Positions 22,493 to 29,791 of a DNA stretch of 31,133 bases are shown piece after piece. Both the position numbers and the translations under genes were made by a program. The stretch lies in NCBI GenBank assembly GCA_964649415.1, contig CAZYSK010000068.1, positions 1 through 31,133 on the forward strand, given 5' to 3'. The stretch is from CAZYSK01 sp964649415 (GTDB taxonomy: Bacteria; Chloroflexota; Anaerolineae; B4-G1). The notes beneath the pieces were generated by a model that saw nothing but the letters and a program-made list of their open reading frames with translations, had not been told where the DNA came from and did no database searches. Numbering within the stretch: position 1 is the stretch's first letter; each line of letters opens with the position of its first letter.

Positions 22493-23602
22493 ATGAGAAT
22501 CCGAAGTGTTGGGCCAACCCTAATCCTGTTGACCGTTCTTTCAGCTTGGAGTCTGCAGTCACCGCACCTTCTACCTTGTCCTGCCTGCTGTTCCTCTGAC
22601 CGTTCACAGTCGGCCCTGGTGCCGGCATCGTCATCGGGGTCTCCATTGGCGGTTTCCAACGACGACTGGCTCGTCTACCTGCCGCTGCTCATCAGCCCTC
22701 GACCGTCTCCCCAGGTAGCGGGGTGCGCCGTGTTCCCGCCCGACAACGTGTGGAACACGCCGGTGGACACGTTGCCCTTGGACCCCAACTCAGACGCGTA
22801 CGTCGCCACCATCGGGGCCGACGGTCACATCTACATCGACTTCGGCTCCGGCGACTGGCCGCCGGGCTCCGGGGCCCTGATCGGTATGCCGTACGTAGAC
22901 GTGCCCGCCAGCCAACCCAAAGTACCAGTGTCCTTCTACTACGCTGCCGAAAGCGACCCTGGCCCCTACCCCATCCCCCCTGACGCGCCCATCGAGGGTG
23001 GGCCGGACAGCGACGGCGACCGGCACGTGCTGGTGGTGGATCGCGACAACTGCGTGCTCTACGAAATGTTCTACGCCTTTCCACAGGACGGCGGGAGTAG
23101 CTGGAGCGCCGGATCGGGCGCGGTCTTTGACCTGGGCTCCCATGCGCTCAGGGAGGAGACCTGGACCTCGGCTGACGCGGCCGGCCTGCCGATTCTGCCC
23201 GGGCTCGTGCGCTACGACGAGGTGGCCGCGGGTGAAATCCGGCACGCGCTGCGCTTCACCGCGCCGCGCACTCGCAGGGCCTACGTGTGGCCCGCGCGCC
23301 ACTACGCCTCGAGCCTTACCGGAACGCAGTATCCGCCCATGGGCCAGCGCTTCCGCCTGCGGGCCGACTTCGACGTGTCTGGGTTCTCGCCTGAGAACCA
23401 GGTCATCCTGCAGGCGCTCAAGGTATACGGCATGATGCTGGCGGACAACGGCTCGGGCTGGTGCCTCTTCGGCTTCCCTGACGAGCGATGGGATAACGAC
23501 GATCTTCGCGAGCTGCGCCAGGTCAAGGGATCGGAATTCGAAGCTGTGGATGTTTCGTCGCTGATGGTGGATCCGGACTCGGGGCAGGCCCGTAGCCCGT
23601 AA
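22493..23602 (+). CDS. Uncharacterised secreted protein
   Basis: This 369-residue protein has an N-terminal signal sequence (about 1-25) and then a short cysteine-rich stretch. A VYLPLL segment follows, of a kind common near the ends of secreted Chloroflexota proteins. The main domain (about 75-350) begins CAVFPPDNVWNTPVD and contains YIDFGSGDWPPG, DRHVLVVDRDNCVLYEMF, ARHYASS and MGQRFRLRADFD. Aromatic, Asp and Gly residues dominate, as in secreted beta-rich or carbohydrate-handling proteins. I recall such FPPDNVWN proteins as a recurrent family without known function, but name no family. I chose ATG 22493 with AAAGGA ten bases upstream; in-frame TTG 22484 and GTG 22487 are alternatives. It lies upstream of a polysaccharide-degrading lipoprotein on the same strand. 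Confidence 0.8.
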   Translation: MRIRSVGPTLILLTVLSAWSLQSPHLLPCPACCSSDRSQSALVPASSSGSPLAVSNDDWLVYLPLLISPRPSPQVAGCAVFPPDNVWNTPVDTLPLDPNSDAYVATIGADGHIYIDFGSGDWPPGSGALIGMPYVDVPASQPKVPVSFYYAAESDPGPYPIPPDAPIEGGPDSDGDRHVLVVDRDNCVLYEMFYAFPQDGGSSWSAGSGAVFDLGSHALREETWTSADAAGLPILPGLVRYDEVAAGEIRHALRFTAPRTRRAYVWPARHYASSLTGTQYPPMGQRFRLRADFDVSGFSPENQVILQALKVYGMMLADNGSGWCLFGFPDERWDNDDLRELRQVKGSEFEAVDVSSLMVDPDSGQARSP

Positions 23603-23785
23603 CTGGGCCTGATTGACCTTCCACCCTGGGTAGGAAGGACGAAAGACGGCGGGAGGTGTAGGACCGCAAAGCTAGGCAACCCGACTGAGAAGTGAACAGA
23701 ATCCAACCGTGATGCGAGAACGCACTTGGGAGAGGCAGGAATGGCCAGATAGGCACGAAGCACAATCCGAAGGAGGAGGCGGAGG
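23603..23785 (+). other. Leader region before the GH5-GH114 gene, possibly structured
   Basis: CCTTCC (23617-23622) pairs with GGAAGG (23633-23638) and encloses a CCC/GGG pairing. Further on, GGACCGCAAAGCTA (23661-23674) resembles the core of c-di-GMP-I riboswitches (GGACGCAAAGC) with one extra base. The rest of that fold, including the GNRA-capped helix and the GGTAG...GTTACC strand, is not evident. I see no clear promoter boxes. Confidence 0.25.
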
Positions 23786-26173
23786 ATGAATCGCGATCAG
23801 CAGCACGTGACAGTCTGGTTGGTTCTGGCATGCTCACTGATTCTGCTCTCAGCTTGCGGTGCAGAGGAGTCCGAATGGGAAAGCGAAGCCCCAACCGCAA
23901 CCCGTCCCCCCGCTGTGACCACGGTGGCGACAGCGCCCCCCGCTCCACAGCCGCCTCCGACAAGCGGCGAGGTTGACAAGTGGGCACTGTGGACCACGGG
24001 CACTCAACTGCGCGGGGCGAATATCTACCAGCGCCGCGTGTATCCCGAGCTGGATGGTTCGGAGTTCATGGGGCCCGGTCCGGTCGGACCGCCCTACATT
24101 CAGGCGGACTTTGACCGTCTGGCTGCGATGGGCGCTAACACCGTCAACATCTCCCACCCTGGTCTGTTCAGCGAGACCCCACCCTATGCCTTGGACGAGG
24201 ACATCCAACACAACCTGGACGGCCTCTTGGCGATGATCGCCCAGGCCGACATGTTTGCCGTGATCAGCTTCCGCACCGGTCCAGGCCGGGCGGAGTTCAG
24301 CGTCTGCTGCTTCGAAGAAGCCGGCGACTGGTTCGACGAGAGCTACCTCAACGACCAGGTGTGGAGGGAACAGGCGGCGCAAGACTCCTGGGTGGAGATG
24401 TGGCGTTACACCGCCGAACGGTACCGCGATGCCCCCATCGTCGTCGGCTACGATCTGATGGTCGAACCGAACGCCAACGAGGTGTGGATGGACGTCTGGG
24501 AGCCTGAGGATTTCCACGCCGAGTACGGGGGCACGCTGTACGATTGGAACGGGCTTCACCCCCGCATCTCGGCCGCCATCCGCGAGGTGGACCCTGACAC
24601 GCCCATCCTGACCGGCGGGATGGGGTACAGTGCCATCGAGTGGCTGCCCTATCTCCAGCCGACCGGCGATCCACGCACGGTCTACGTGGCACATCAGTAT
24701 GCGCCCTACCAATACACGCACCAGTGGTGGGAGGATCTGGCGTTTGCCTACCCCGGCGCGCTCGACACGGACTGGGACGGGACGCAAGACGTGTTCGACA
24801 AAGCCTGGCTAGATGACTTGCTTGCGACGATGGATAGCTTCGCGGTCACGCACGGCGTACCGGTAGCGGTGAACGAGTTCGGCGTGATCCGCTGGGTGCC
24901 GGCCGCGGCTGAGTTCATGGACGACCAGATGGGCCTTTTCGAGCAACGCGGGATGAATTACGTGCTGTGGTCGTGGGAAAGCTCGTGGCCGCCGATCCAG
25001 GATGAGATAGATGCCTTTAACTTCCGGCACGGTCCAGACCCCGACACCCACGCCGACGTCGAGTCGAGCCCGCTGCAGGACGTCATCACCCGGTATTGGG
25101 GGCGCAACATCGTGCGTCCATCGAACGCGGTTCCCGGAGGAGCTACCGGTGCGGACGTCGCCCCCGGCGATCCTCAGCTGGCGGCGTCCGGCGGGCACTC
25201 TCCGGCCGGTGTGCGTCTGGCGGACGTTTCCCACTGGCTGTACCTGATCGACGTCAACCTGGAGATGGAGACCGTCGAGCAGATCGCTGCCTCCGAGTAT
25301 GACATGGTCGTGCTTGATTTCATCCCCTCCGAGGAGAACAACACCGAATATCCGATGGCCGACGTGGTGGCGCGACTGCACGCTGCCCCCCACCCCAAGC
25401 TGGCGATCGCCTACGTGGACATCGGCGAGGCCGAGGAGTATCGCACCTACTGGCAAGAGGACTGGGGAGTCGGCAACCCCGAGTGGATCGCAGGCGACGA
25501 CCCCGATGGCTGGGAGGGTAACTTCCCGGTGGCCTACTGGCACGATGAGTGGCGCGAGATCTGGCTGGGCGAAGGCGGCTACCTGCAGGCCATCATCGAC
25601 GCCGGATTTGACGGGGTGTACCTGGACTGGGTCGAGGCATACTCCGACGAGAACGTGATCTCCGTCGCCGGGAGGGATGGCGTGGAGCCGACGCAGGAGA
25701 TGATCAAGTGGGTGGCGGACATCGCGGGCTTCACTCGCGCCCGGCGGCCGGGTTTCATCGTCATCGGCCAGAACGCGGCTGAGCTGGCCGAGGACGACGA
25801 CTACCTGGCGGTCATCGACGCCATCGCCCAGGAGCAGGTCTGGTTCGACGGCGGGGCCGACAACGACCCGCCGGGCGACTGCCCGCTACCTCGCACCGAC
25901 GACGAAGTGGACACCGATGCTTACCGCGGCTCCCTCTCCCGAGCCTGCCGCCACTACCTCGATCGGGATCCAAACAGCACGCTTCACGTCAGCAGCGAAG
26001 AGTACCTGCGCTACCTGGCCCTCGCGCAGCGCAGAGGCGTGCTTATCTTCACCGTGGACTACGCCCTGGAGCCGGAGAACGCGGCCTGGGTCTACGAAAC
26101 GTCCCGCGCGCTGGGCTTCGTGCCCTTCGTCAGCAACCGGGCCCTTGACCGGTACGTCGAGCCCGTGCCCTAA
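23786..26173 (+). CDS. Lipoprotein with GH5-like and GH114-like glycoside hydrolase domains
   Basis: The 795-residue product begins with a lipoprotein signal (LLSAC) and a Thr/Pro linker to about residue 65. Residues about 70-430 form a GH5/cellulase-like barrel: RGANIYQ, the probable acid/base Glu227 in DLMVEPN and the probable nucleophile Glu364 in AVNEFGV. From about 474 to the end a GH114-like domain follows (endo-alpha-1,4-polygalactosaminidase group), with LADVSHWLYLIDVN, VVLDFIPSEE, IAYVDIGEAEEYR, FDGVYLDWVEAYSDEN and the late LIFTVDYAL. Such domains cut galactosamine-rich exopolysaccharides, so a surface enzyme that remodels biofilm matrix is plausible. The two barrels in one chain are unusual. 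ATG 23786 has AAGGAGGAGG just upstream. It precedes the beta-propeller gene; a relic of a second GH114 gene precedes the other propeller gene. Confidence 0.85.
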   Translation: MNRDQQHVTVWLVLACSLILLSACGAEESEWESEAPTATRPPAVTTVATAPPAPQPPPTSGEVDKWALWTTGTQLRGANIYQRRVYPELDGSEFMGPGPVGPPYIQADFDRLAAMGANTVNISHPGLFSETPPYALDEDIQHNLDGLLAMIAQADMFAVISFRTGPGRAEFSVCCFEEAGDWFDESYLNDQVWREQAAQDSWVEMWRYTAERYRDAPIVVGYDLMVEPNANEVWMDVWEPEDFHAEYGGTLYDWNGLHPRISAAIREVDPDTPILTGGMGYSAIEWLPYLQPTGDPRTVYVAHQYAPYQYTHQWWEDLAFAYPGALDTDWDGTQDVFDKAWLDDLLATMDSFAVTHGVPVAVNEFGVIRWVPAAAEFMDDQMGLFEQRGMNYVLWSWESSWPPIQDEIDAFNFRHGPDPDTHADVESSPLQDVITRYWGRNIVRPSNAVPGGATGADVAPGDPQLAASGGHSPAGVRLADVSHWLYLIDVNLEMETVEQIAASEYDMVVLDFIPSEENNTEYPMADVVARLHAAPHPKLAIAYVDIGEAEEYRTYWQEDWGVGNPEWIAGDDPDGWEGNFPVAYWHDEWREIWLGEGGYLQAIIDAGFDGVYLDWVEAYSDENVISVAGRDGVEPTQEMIKWVADIAGFTRARRPGFIVIGQNAAELAEDDDYLAVIDAIAQEQVWFDGGADNDPPGDCPLPRTDDEVDTDAYRGSLSRACRHYLDRDPNSTLHVSSEEYLRYLALAQRRGVLIFTVDYALEPENAAWVYETSRALGFVPFVSNRALDRYVEPVP

Positions 26174-26259
26174 CAGTCTGTCAAGCGGCATCCTCTGGGT
26201 TCGTAGTGGGCGCTTCAGCGCTACCAATAGGGATGCAAGAGAATACAAGCGCAGACCTC

Positions 26260-26314
26260 GTCCCGAGGACATCTTGCGGCAAGCGCACCTTGCAAAGGAC
26301 GCCATGCCCTGACG
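26260..26314. repeat. REP-like cluster of three small palindromes, copy 1
   Basis: Three short palindromes follow each other: GTCC-CGA-GGAC, CTTG-CGG-CAAG and CCTT-GCA-AAGG. The same arrangement with changed bases occurs at 29082-29136, upstream of the second propeller gene. Together with the promoter and leader this fills most of the 352-bp gap after the GH5-GH114 gene. Confidence 0.55.
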
Positions 26315-26969
26315 AGACAGAGAGTTGCCCATCTGTCTGTTGGTACTATAATTGGCGGCAAAAGTGAATAAGGCATCGCCTCTCTTTGCCCCTCTTCTGG
26401 CACGCCGTCCGCCAAAGAGGGAGGGTCTGGCTTCGCCTGAAGTGGGCAGGAGCCGCCCTACGGTTTCAACATGCTGTTGGCTCCACGTTGTCGATGCAAG
26501 CACACATGAACCAAAGGAGAGACCGATGAACACACGACGAACGGCGATGGCACTCGCGCTGGCCGCAGGGCTGGCACTGCTGACCGCGTTGCTCTTGGGT
26601 CTGCGGGGCGGCGCGGCACTGGCTCAGGAGGCGGAGGCGCGGAACCTGGCCCCACCGGTCCCGAATTCCCCGGCTTCTCCGGGGATGGCCGCCGAGGGCG
26701 CGGCGGTGCAGTCGGGCATCCCCACGCGCGTGGATGCCCCCAGGTACTTCGCCGACATGACCGACCGCAGTCTGGCGCTGGACGGGGATGGCCACCCGCA
26801 CATCGCCTACGGGGCGGATCACCTGTACCACGCCTGGTACGACGGCTCGACCTGGCACAGCGAGGTGGTGGACGAGGATTGGACGGCCGGTGTGGGGCGG
26901 TACGCCGCCATCGCGCTGGAGCCCACCGCCCCCTACACGCCGCACATCAGCTACTACGATGAAACCAAC
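26304..26969 (+). repeat. 666-bp direct duplication, copy 1 (promoter, leader and N-terminus of propeller gene)
   Basis: This block reads identically to 29126-29791 (offset 2822 bp). It covers the promoter, the leader, the ribosome binding site, the signal peptide and the first repeat modules. Beyond it the two genes differ but stay homologous. Confidence 0.92.
26325..26352 (+). promoter_or_regulatory. Sigma70-like promoter of propeller gene 1
   Basis: TTGCCC (26325-26330), a 16-bp spacer and a perfect TATAAT (26347-26352). The leader is about 167 nt and contains a long near-perfect inverted repeat, CCTCTCTTTG against CAAAGAGGGAGG (around 26369-26426). Confidence 0.6.
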
Positions 26970-28775
26970 AGAGACCTCAGGTACGCCTGGTATAGCGGCA
27001 CCACATGGATGACCCAGACCGTGGACAGCAGCAGTTGGGACGTGGGTGAGTACACCTCGCTGGCGCTGGACGGGAGCGGCAACCCGCACATCAGCTACTT
27101 CGATAGTGACAACGACGTCCTCAAGTACGCCTGGTACGACGGCACCACCTGGCTGAGCCAGACCGTGGATAGCGACCTGGGGGGATGGGACTGCGACACC
27201 TCGCTGGCGCTGGATGGGAGCGGCAACCCGCGCATCAGCTACTACGACTTCGACAACTGCGTCCTCAAGTACGCCTGGTACAGCGGCACCACCTGGCTGA
27301 GCCAGACCGTGGATAGTAACGTGGGACCCTGTGAGGGAGGGCAGACCTCGCTGGCGCTGGACGGGAGCGGCAACCCGCGCATCAGCTACTTCGACTGGGA
27401 CAGCTACGCCCTCAAGTATGCCTGGTACAGCGGCACCACCTGGCTGACCCGGACCGTGGATAGCAGCGCGCGGGTGGGCGAATACACCTCGCTAGCGCTG
27501 GACGGGAGTGGCAACCCGCACATCAGCTACTACGACGGTAGCTACTCCGCCCTCAAGTACGCCTGGTACAGCGGCACCACCTGGCTGAGCCAGACTGTGG
27601 ACGGTGATCGGTACAATCGGGTGGGCAAGTACACCTCGCTGGCGCTGGACGGGAGCGGCCGCCCGCGCATCAGCTACTTCGACGACGCCAACGACACCCT
27701 CAGGTACGCCTGGTACAGCGGCGCCACCTGGCTGAGCCAGACCGTGGACAGCAGCGCGCGGGCGGGCCAGTACACCTCGCTGGCGCTGGACGGGAGCGGC
27801 CACCCGCGCATCAGCTATCACGACGATGCCAACGGCACCCTCAAGTACGCCTGGTACAGCGGCACCACCTGGCTGAGCCAGACCGCGGACAGCAGCGGCA
27901 CGTGTGTAGGCCGCGACACCTCGCTGGCGCTGGACGGGGGCGGCGCCCCACACATCAGCTACTACGATAGTTACAACCAGGCTCTCAAGTACGCCTGGTA
28001 CAGCGGCACCACCTGGCTGAGCCAGACCGTGGACGGTGGCCTGGGGTACTACCATGGCGGGCACACCTCGCTGGCGCTGGACGGGAGCGGCGCTCCACAC
28101 ATCAGCTACTACGACGACTCCAACGACGCCCTCAAGTACGCCTGGTACAGCGGCACCACCTGGCTGAGCCAGACCGTGGACAGCGGTTTGGGGTACCGGG
28201 GCAGCCACACCTCGCTGGCGCTGGACGGGAGCGGCGCCCCACACATCAGCTACTACGACGACTCCAACCAGGCACTCAAATACGCCTGGCACAGCGGCAC
28301 CACCTGGCTGAGCCAGACCGTGGACAGCGGCCTGGGGGACTATGGCGGGCGCAGCTCGCTGGCGCTGGACGGGAGCGGCAACCCGCGCATCAGCTACTTC
28401 GACGACGCCAACGACACCCTCAAGTACGCCTGGTACAGCGGCACCACCTGGCTGAGCCAGACCGTGGACGGTGGTCGGTACAATCGAGTGGGCACGTTCA
28501 CCTCGTTGGCACTGGACGGGAGCGGCGACCCGCGCATCGCCTACTACGACGACTCCAACCGCGCTCTCAAGTACGCCTGGTACAATGGCACCAGCTGGCT
28601 CATCTACACCCTGGATAGTACCGGTCAGGTGGGCTCTTACTCCTCGCTGGCGTTGGATGAGGACGGCGACGCCCACATCAGCTACTACGACGCCGCCAAC
28701 GGTGACCTGAAGTACAAGTACGTCCGTATCTCTCGGGTGTTCCTATCGCTCGCACTGCACAACTATCCGTACTAG
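26526..28775 (+). CDS. Secreted beta-propeller-like repeat protein 1
   Basis: The 749-residue product has a signal peptide with a likely cut after ALA (residue 33). About 13 repeats of 44-48 residues follow, with the consensus SLALDGSGNPHISYYD then LKYAWYSGTTWLSQTVD. The pattern looks like blades of one or two beta-propellers related to sialidase/BNR-type secreted repeats, typically for binding sugars or proteins at the cell surface. The gene ends with VFLSLALHNYPY, close to the YLPL-type C-terminal tail found on Chloroflexota surface proteins. Repeat DNA is highly alike, so repeat number probably changes by recombination. ATG 26526 has AAAGGAGA upstream; the frame is open 58 codons further up, but that part overlaps the promoter and leader. 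Function is unknown beyond binding. Confidence 0.85.
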   Translation: MNTRRTAMALALAAGLALLTALLLGLRGGAALAQEAEARNLAPPVPNSPASPGMAAEGAAVQSGIPTRVDAPRYFADMTDRSLALDGDGHPHIAYGADHLYHAWYDGSTWHSEVVDEDWTAGVGRYAAIALEPTAPYTPHISYYDETNRDLRYAWYSGTTWMTQTVDSSSWDVGEYTSLALDGSGNPHISYFDSDNDVLKYAWYDGTTWLSQTVDSDLGGWDCDTSLALDGSGNPRISYYDFDNCVLKYAWYSGTTWLSQTVDSNVGPCEGGQTSLALDGSGNPRISYFDWDSYALKYAWYSGTTWLTRTVDSSARVGEYTSLALDGSGNPHISYYDGSYSALKYAWYSGTTWLSQTVDGDRYNRVGKYTSLALDGSGRPRISYFDDANDTLRYAWYSGATWLSQTVDSSARAGQYTSLALDGSGHPRISYHDDANGTLKYAWYSGTTWLSQTADSSGTCVGRDTSLALDGGGAPHISYYDSYNQALKYAWYSGTTWLSQTVDGGLGYYHGGHTSLALDGSGAPHISYYDDSNDALKYAWYSGTTWLSQTVDSGLGYRGSHTSLALDGSGAPHISYYDDSNQALKYAWHSGTTWLSQTVDSGLGDYGGRSSLALDGSGNPRISYFDDANDTLKYAWYSGTTWLSQTVDGGRYNRVGTFTSLALDGSGDPRIAYYDDSNRALKYAWYNGTSWLIYTLDSTGQVGSYSSLALDEDGDAHISYYDAANGDLKYKYVRISRVFLSLALHNYPY

Positions 28776-28826
28776 CCGGTATTCATGCCGGTCGTCGGGT
28801 GGCACTGAGCGCTGTGATTATGTGCG

Positions 28827-28857
28827 TGTGCCACGCGCCTGGCAGGCGCGTGGCACA
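28827..28857 (+). terminator. 13-bp perfect stem-loop after propeller gene 1
   Basis: TGTGCCACGCGCC (28827-28839) pairs perfectly with GGCGCGTGGCACA (28845-28857) around TGGCA. It starts 52 bp after the stop codon. No T-run follows, so it may stabilise the transcript end or be a REP-like element rather than a standard terminator. Confidence 0.55.
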
Positions 28858-28871
28858 TGGTCTCCACTGCG

Positions 28872-28990
28872 TCACACCAGCGCTGCCAAACCGGCCAGCC
28901 CGACGAGCGCCACGGCCACGCAGGTCTGCGGGATGCCGAGCACCGGCACGAGGAACGCAGCGCTCAGCATGCTCCACAAACTGCACCAGA
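28872..28990 (-). pseudogene. Relic of a membrane-protein gene (C-terminal end)
   Basis: On the minus strand, codons from about 28990 to the stop at 28872-28874 read as a hydrophobic tail (SAAFLVPVLGIPQTCVAVAL then VGLAGLAALV). This looks like the end of a helix-rich membrane protein, with a pattern seen in spermidine-synthase-like membrane proteins. An ATG at 28970 would leave 32 residues. Nothing upstream continues the frame. I read it as gene debris; a genuine tiny membrane protein is possible but has no ribosome binding site I can defend. Confidence 0.3.
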
Positions 28991-29039
28991 TGGGGTCGGT
29001 CTGGATCGGATCGAGCCCTACTCCGACGAGAACGTGATT
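28989..29039 (+). pseudogene. Short relic of a GH114-like gene
   Basis: These 51 bases match 25610-25660 of the GH5-GH114 gene at about 78% by eye and in frame: DGVGLDRIEPYSDENVI against DGVYLDWVEAYSDENVI. The match covers the loop around the catalytic aspartate region and stops abruptly on both sides. It indicates that a second GH114 gene once stood before propeller gene 2, as the intact one stands before gene 1. Confidence 0.6.
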
Positions 29040-29081
29040 GTCATCACTGCCGCGTCGGCCCCCGACTCGCTTGCAGTCCTA

Positions 29082-29136
29082 GTCCCGAGGACGCCTTGCG
29101 GCAAGCGTGCCCTGGACAGGGCGCTATGCCCTGACG
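29082..29136. repeat. REP-like cluster of three small palindromes, copy 2
   Basis: GTCC-CGA-GGAC, CTTG-CGG-CAAG and GCCCT-GGAC-AGGGC follow each other. Compared with copy 1 about ten bases differ, yet all three palindromes persist, while the DNA just downstream is identical in both copies. Confidence 0.55.
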
Positions 29137-29791
29137 AGACAGAGAGTTGCCCATCTGTCTGTTGGTACTATAATTGGCGGCAAAAGTGAATAAGGCATCG
29201 CCTCTCTTTGCCCCTCTTCTGGCACGCCGTCCGCCAAAGAGGGAGGGTCTGGCTTCGCCTGAAGTGGGCAGGAGCCGCCCTACGGTTTCAACATGCTGTT
29301 GGCTCCACGTTGTCGATGCAAGCACACATGAACCAAAGGAGAGACCGATGAACACACGACGAACGGCGATGGCACTCGCGCTGGCCGCAGGGCTGGCACT
29401 GCTGACCGCGTTGCTCTTGGGTCTGCGGGGCGGCGCGGCACTGGCTCAGGAGGCGGAGGCGCGGAACCTGGCCCCACCGGTCCCGAATTCCCCGGCTTCT
29501 CCGGGGATGGCCGCCGAGGGCGCGGCGGTGCAGTCGGGCATCCCCACGCGCGTGGATGCCCCCAGGTACTTCGCCGACATGACCGACCGCAGTCTGGCGC
29601 TGGACGGGGATGGCCACCCGCACATCGCCTACGGGGCGGATCACCTGTACCACGCCTGGTACGACGGCTCGACCTGGCACAGCGAGGTGGTGGACGAGGA
29701 TTGGACGGCCGGTGTGGGGCGGTACGCCGCCATCGCGCTGGAGCCCACCGCCCCCTACACGCCGCACATCAGCTACTACGATGAAACCAAC
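29126..29791 (+). repeat. 666-bp direct duplication, copy 2
   Basis: This block is identical to 26304-26969 as far as I can read. It supplies propeller gene 2 with the same promoter, leader and signal peptide as gene 1. Confidence 0.92.
29147..29174 (+). promoter_or_regulatory. Sigma70-like promoter of propeller gene 2
   Basis: This is a duplicate of the gene 1 promoter: TTGCCC (29147-29152), 16 bp, TATAAT (29169-29174), with the same 167-nt leader. Both genes should respond to the same signals. Confidence 0.6.

Noticed and set aside
23661..23710. TPP riboswitch suggested by CTGAGA and GAAC words near 23685
   Set aside because: The two words are in order, but the conserved helices and spacing of the TPP aptamer are absent, and the downstream gene is not thiamine-related.
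27492..28676. A 394-codon minus-strand frame inside propeller gene 1
   Set aside because: It is a periodic antisense shadow (VPGVLE, VHGLAQPGGA) of the repeat DNA without its own start signals. The same applies to 29288-30217 and 30314-31051.
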